Positions 58,988 to 64,000 of a stretch of 64,000 bases of DNA are shown piece by piece. Both the position numbers and the translations under genes were made by a program. The notes under the pieces were generated by a model. It searched no databases. It was not told the origin of the DNA and saw only the letters and a list, made by a program, of their open reading frames with translations. The DNA is from Crambe crambe. Its lineage: Eukaryota; Porifera; Demospongiae; Poecilosclerida; Crambeidae. The first letter of the stretch is position 1, and every line of letters begins with the position of its first letter. The stretch is from positions 1,736,001 through 1,800,000 of the forward strand of contig OZ004587.1 in NCBI GenBank assembly GCA_963924555.1, read 5' to 3'.

Positions 58988-61958
58988 TCTGTACTGTAGG
59001 TGGTGCAGCTGTGAAGAAGGCCACTGAGACATCAGTGAAAGCAACTCAACAAGTCTTTGCCAATGTAACTTACTAAGATCAAGGTATATACGTATGTGTA
59101 CAACTTATTTCCAGCTGTTTAACTTGTGCTGGTGTATAGTCCAGAGGGGACATCCCTCTTCAAATGTATTGGTGCATCCAGGTGGCCAATTGGTCTTATA
59201 CTTACACACTAGTAGAGTATCTGTGGATAACTGCTGGGATACTTCGCATATCCCAGGATATACTACGCATACTCTGTGGCATATACTTTGCCCATTCCAG
59301 GATACTCCTTGGATACTCCCCATATATATACCCACTGGCAGAGTATCTATGGACCTGGGATAGTTTGCCCATCCCAGTGGGATACTACACATACGTACAT
59401 TGCAGCAGATCCTCATGTACCCACTGGTAGAGTACCAGGGACCATCCCAGGATACTACTGGGATACTACACACACTGCAGTATATCCCTAGCCTCGTCCC
59501 CTGGCTCTATTTAAGATAGAGCCTGATATCCATAGTTTGTACAGGCAATAACCTGAAAGTTTACTGAGTGAGATTCCTTTCTCCTTTTCTTTATTGTTCT
59601 TGTCCAGTTTTCCCATACCATTTGCTACTCAGTACTTAGGTATGCTCCAAAAGACTGTCTTTAGGCTGGTTTTATTGTTTGGTGCTCAGATTATTTTTTC
59701 AATGAATAAACATCCATTTACGGAGAGTGTATGAGGAATATATGGAAGCCTCAGAATTCCGAGGCTAACATGAACAACTGATGCCAGGCTCTCTTTTAGA
59801 CAGAGTGCCTGGGGCTGAGGCCAATCCTCATATGCCTACCAACCAAGTATTTATGGATACCTAGTACACTGCCAATCCCAGTAACCTGTCTGATTCAATA
59901 CCTTTCACATTATGCTTCAAAATTGAAATCTGTCCAAAGATTTTAGTAGGTTACATCATCATCTCTAAAGTTATCTCATCAGATTGTTCAGTTGCATCGT
60001 TTATAAACACAATTATTAACTGTTGGTCGCTGGTTAATTTTCTTGCTGCTCAGTTGTTACTTTAAGTTCCCCCTACTTATATAGTTATCTACTCCTTATT
60101 TTTTAACTTCCTAGCCTTTTGTTGGAGTTTGTCCTCGAGTATGAGTGAAATTAGCTAGCACCCATCCTTTTCTCCTTTGAAGAGAGCCTCTTTTGGAGTA
60201 CTTTAGATCGTTCTTTGTTGAGAGCTTATTGAAGTTACCACTGTATTCCTATTTGTGGTCAGGGATTTCCCCACAACTATGGGCTGGGAGGAAAACTAGA
60301 AACTAGGAAACAGAGGACTTTTCAATCTTGTTGTAGTTGCCACATAAAAAATCTTTCTAGTAGTAGTATACTGTACCAAATTTTCCAATTTTTTTTTCTC
60401 TCTAATTAATCAAAAGTGATCAAAGATAAATGTTAAGTGACGTAATAAAATAAGTCAAATGGCGTGAAATAAATCAAACTAGCAATGACTAACAATACAC
60501 TAACACCCCTTGCTAAATTTACTCACTTGAAAATGCCTATTTCTGCATGTTACTTCCCACCCAAAATTAAATTATTACTTATCATACAATCTCACTGTTC
60601 ATTCTGGAGAGCCCTGTAATAAAAGTACTTTTTTTTTGATGTCTTGACAGTCAGAACCTGTTGAACCCATCTTCAAGTGTTGGCACCTGCCACAGAATTG
60701 ATAGATTTGTGCACTCCATTTAAATGTATGTAGTTTGATGTGGTAAAGGGTCTTCACTCATCTCTTACTTTAGCTGTTTAGCTGTAATATAATAGAATGC
60801 ACCTCCATCAAATGTATGCATCTTTGACTGTTACCATTATTTTCTCTCTCCTCTGTACTTGAAGCATGCAGATGAAGACAAACAGCTAAGAATATTGCTA
60901 GTGCTCTGGTGTGAAGGGCAACCCAAATCAGAAAATGGACTCATCTCAGCTGTGAGTAGAAAATTCATGGCACTACTTTGATACAAAAATTGTTAATTTG
61001 TTTGTTGTGATAGTGAAGAATGAGTTGTTATTACTAGTTGGTTGGCAGTTGTGACTATGTAAACATATTATGCTCACGTACAGTATCAAGCATTCTGCAA
61101 AGTTATTAATTGGTGTGATTAGGTATTGTTTTGTGTGCAGGCTAAGCTGGTTGCTAGTGCTACGAGCAATCTGTGGAGCTGCCAATGGAGTGGTGCGAGG
61201 TCAGGCTCAGGAGGAGAAACTGATAGTGGCTATATCAAGGCTGTGGCTTCTCCTCTGTTGCTCAGCTGCTCAATGCCTATCAGGTGAAGGCTGACGGAAC
61301 AACAGGAGATTACAGGTTCATACTGACAACACAATCTTGTACAGTACATGTACGTATGACTGGTAAGAGGAATATACATGTTTGATGACCCCTTACCAAT
61401 CCATAGCCTTTATTTAATATTACAGTAGGACCTCACCCCTTGGGATTTTTGTTGTTTATAACTCGTATTTTTGAAGCTAATATTTTAATGAGGTTGCTAA
61501 AAAAAGTGATGTAAATTGTGGGTGTGTGCAATGAAATCACACAATGTATTTTTTCTGGTGCAGCTGTGAAGGCCACTGAGACATTAGTGAAAACCTCTAC
61601 CAATGGAACTAACAAAGATGCTACTATGATCAAGGTATGCACACATTAAATAAACTTCTTAAAATTAGAACTACTGACTCTAATAGTCCACCCCCAAACT
61701 TCCTTAATCAGTGGGGACATGCATACTCATTAAATTCATTCTGTTGTCTCGATGACCCTTTACCAATCAATGAGGTCTCGGACTATGATGGAGAAGGTGA
61801 CGTAACTCTTGATTCTTCCCATTTCCATGGTTCAGGTGAAGGGGTGTGTGATGGAGGATTTGCTGGAGGTGCAGGAAAGGATAGCTAAAATGCAGCGAGA
61901 GCTGGAACTGGCCAAGGAGCAGTTGTACAACATCCAAAAGGAGAGAGTCAAGCACTAA
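58988..61958 (+). pseudogene. Talin C-terminal (I/LWEQ) relic, copy B, with an intact last exon
   Basis: Pieces are: 58999-59084 (as in copy A, with the same stop), 60868-60960 (VKGNPNQ relic, damaged), 61141-61315 (AKLVASATSNL, GQAQEEKLIVAI and QLLNAYQVKADGTTGDY, each in a different frame), 61564-61634 (VKATETLVKTSTNGT) and 61836-61958. The last two splice in frame. The final exon is fully open for 40 codons (MEDLLEVQERIAKMQRELEL...) and ends in TAA, matching the charged C-terminal helix of talin. Frame breaks in the 61141 exon show the copy as a whole is not functional, though a short tail could still be expressed. Confidence 0.72.
59200..59490. repeat. GGGATACT-rich minisatellite, copy 3
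   Basis: Copy B counterpart of 53190-53490, with a few units lost. Confidence 0.75.
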
Positions 61959-63049
61959 GCCACACTCATCCCCTCGACATTATAGATTATCTTTGTATTA
62001 TTAATACATTTCTTTGTGGAACTGCTAGTAATAATTGTAGTGATGCTTTTTTGATGTTTGTTTTGTTTTGTTTGAGAAAGTATTGATGATTTCCTTATTG
62101 CAATCGTTAGCTGATAACTGTCTATAATTATTTTGTTGTCTCTCAAAGAAATGAAAATGAAACCTTCCAAATACCACCAAAGGGTCTACTCTGCTGTCAA
62201 TTCTCTGGCCAGCACTGCTCCCATAGCTGCAACCACAGTCCACTCCATTTACCCAAGAATGAACAATGGATGCTTCTCTAATCTCTACTGCTTTAATCTT
62301 CCACTGTGGTATTTATATCTCTATGATAAAGTCTTTCTAATTACATTGTGATTAAGATGTTCCTCAATCAACACCCAATTATGATAATTATGACAAAATT
62401 TGTCACCAAATTAAAAATAATTATTGGAACCAGGTTTTAATTCCGCTTCAACATCATCTCCAAAACTATAAGGTATTTAATTAGAGGGACATCCTTAACA
62501 TTAAAATGATATTGGTATACAGAGGGACTGCAGTATGAACACAGCAGAGATTAGAGGGACATATACTCATTGGGATTAAGTTATTTTCACAGTGGAGATC
62601 AGAGACATCCTCTTACATTAATTAATTTGCTGAATATCACAATAGTACAATTTCTTGTAAAGATTATTATTATATGCCACTTGAATGGATTATATTTTGA
62701 GTTTAGATTAGAAGGACTTCCTCATTAGGATATCAAGACAATTTCTGAGTAAGGTGATAATTATGATAGTCTTTGATAATGAAGTGCTGTCCAACAGTTA
62801 GTGCCAAAACTTTCAATTAACCACCATTGATAAGAAAATTAATTATTAAAATATTTTAAATATTCACAAGCAAAATATTTAGAATGAGTGGGAGGTACAA
62901 AGTAAACTAAAGGAAAGGAGTGAAAAATGAAATGGCATAAATAAAAACAGTTGCATATATACAAATAAAATAAAACTGTGAAAGGTGAAGTAAAATTAGA
63001 ATAGAACATCATGGAACATTATAAAGATAAAGAGTAGGAAAGTTATTGT
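61959..63049. other. Spacer between convergent talin relic and ankyrin gene, copy B
   Basis: No gene seen. The insertion at about 62400-62760, absent from copy A, contains the word TTAGAGGGACAT twice plus related ones. It loosely resembles the TTAGAGAGGACT of the satellite. Confidence 0.45.
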
Positions 63050-64000
63050 TTATAAAGTACGCAAGTAATCCACCACCTCACTGTGACCCTCTTCTTGGGC
63101 CAGCTGGAGTGGTGTCTGGTTGGAATTGTTCTTGATGTTTGGGGGGCAACGGGCCTGTTCAACGAGATGTTGCACTATTGCGAGATGATTGTTATATGCT
63201 GCTAAATGGAGCGGAGTGTTCTTCTGTTTGTTTTGATACGTAACGATACAATCTTTGTTTTTAGTCAGATATTGCACGACAGAGAGATGTCCAAACTGAG
63301 CTGCCAGGTGCAGAGGTGTGGATTTATCATCATCCAGAACATTGGGGTCACAGCCATGCTTCTCAATGAGGTTCTTGACAAGGTGGAGGTGACCCTTATT
63401 AGAAGCAATATGCAGTGGAGATCTTCCATTGAACCCTGGAAGATGAGGACTGCACTGCATTACAGTGATGAAGTACTCCACCACATCACTGTGACCATGA
63501 AGAGCTGCTAAATGCATTGGAGTATTGTTATAGTTATTTCTTGTAGTTGGTTTACATTTCCTATCTGCTGTGAGATATTTGACTGTTTCCAAGTGACCAT
63601 CCATTACAGCGAGATGTAGGGGGGTCTCTTGATTTGTGTCTGTAGAAGCTGGGTCACACCCACACTCCACTATCAAGTACTTGACAGTGGACAGGTGACC
63701 CTCCTGAGCAGCCATAAAGAGAGGTCCTCTACCATCCACACCATCAGGAAGGTTGGGGTCACATCCACATTCCTCAATGAGGAACTTGATGATATTGGTG
63801 TGACCCTCCAGAGCTGCAACGTGGATGGGAGGATTCTTGAACTTGTTGGGGAATGTTAAAATGTCATTTATTGACATGTGTTGCAGCATGGACTGTATCA
63901 AATGTTTGACGATTTCTAAACTACCACCTACACAGGCTATGTGTAGAGGTAAAGAACCATTTTCATTTTGGTCAAGGGGGTTGGCTTTATGCTTATCCAT
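63050..64000 (-). CDS. Ankyrin-repeat protein, copy B (partial, continues beyond window)
   Basis: 316 codons of the same protein as copy A are inside the window, open to the edge, with the stop at 63050. It holds at least nine ankyrin repeats. The long loop in the repeat after PLHIACVGG and the order of repeats match copy A. The C-terminus is five residues shorter. About 50 residues differ from copy A. They cluster in hairpin tips and the variable first-helix positions, while the second helices are nearly unchanged. The upstream part lies outside the window. Confidence 0.85.
   Translation of the reverse strand: MDKHKANPLDQNENGSLPLHIACVGGSLEIVKHLIQSMLQHMSINDILTFPNKFKNPPIHVAALEGHTNIIKFLIEECGCDPNLPDGVDGRGPLFMAAQEGHLSTVKYLIVECGCDPASTDTNQETPLHLAVMDGHLETVKYLTADRKCKPTTRNNYNNTPMHLAALHGHSDVVEYFITVMQCSPHLPGFNGRSPLHIASNKGHLHLVKNLIEKHGCDPNVLDDDKSTPLHLAAQFGHLSVVQYLTKNKDCIVTYQNKQKNTPLHLAAYNNHLAIVQHLVEQARCPPNIKNNSNQTPLQLAQEEGHSEVVDYLRTL

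Larger units (their letters stand above)
58580..64000. repeat. Tandem segmental duplication, copy B (runs off the window)
   Basis: Same order as copy A: talin relic on +, minisatellite, hairpin, talin last exon, ankyrin gene on -. Long stretches such as 60380-60760 versus 53970-54330 are nearly identical. Insertions specific to this copy include 59663-59842, which contains the palindrome GCCTCAGAATTCCGAGGC. Confidence 0.85.

Noticed and set aside
59105..59473. 122-codon minus frame
   Set aside because: It is a translation of the GGGATACT minisatellite.

Overview
The window looks like AT-rich genomic DNA of an early-branching animal. A demosponge such as Amphimedon is my best guess, by inference only. 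The signs are short introns with GT-AG borders, phase-1 immunoglobulin, fibronectin III and Death-domain exons, talin-like exons, ankyrin-repeat genes, and very dense small DNA transposons alongside Ty3/Gypsy, pogo and hAT remnants. Nothing suggests bacterial DNA: there are no operons and most long open frames are exons or transposon debris. There is one 200-base gap (20089-20288).

Layout. 1-11,500 is intergenic DNA full of transposon fossils: part of an element repeated inverted at 24 kb, a decayed pogo-type element with two-exon transposase remnants (2171-3544), a hAT transposase remnant whose C-terminal domain is inverted (3711-5270), a possible promoter-like patch near 7.6-7.9 kb, and two palindromic elements (8711-8974, 10445-11093). 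11,575-16,630 (+) is the clearest host gene: signal peptide, three Ig-like domains and one FN3 domain, each on its own phase-1 exon, with a decayed duplicate Ig exon in an intron. Its 3' end is not visible. 17.9-20.1 kb is a broken Gypsy element carrying a TA-flanked element in its gag. 20.3-23.0 kb (-) holds two phase-compatible exons, one a Death domain, with a second broken Gypsy element in the intron between them. 23-27 kb is repeats, including two elements with 7-bp target duplications.

27,448-43,354 is a 52-bp satellite of about 306 copies, a quarter of the window. Its unit contains a CAGTGGAACCTCT word that resembles a DNA-transposon end, and the last unit runs into such a sequence. 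Diverged copies of one block lie on either side (25.7 and 46.5 kb). 43.8-49 kb holds several small transposons with clear target duplications.

50-64 kb is a local duplication landscape. Talin C-terminal (I/LWEQ) exon relics on + are repeated, each block facing an ankyrin-repeat gene on -, in two tandem copies of about 6-6.8 kb. The two ankyrin proteins are almost identical in their helices but differ at beta-hairpin tips and first-helix surface positions, the places ankyrin proteins use for binding. The host genes recognised (Ig/FN3 receptor, Death-domain protein, ankyrin pair) are recognition or signalling types, but nothing here proves that they act together.
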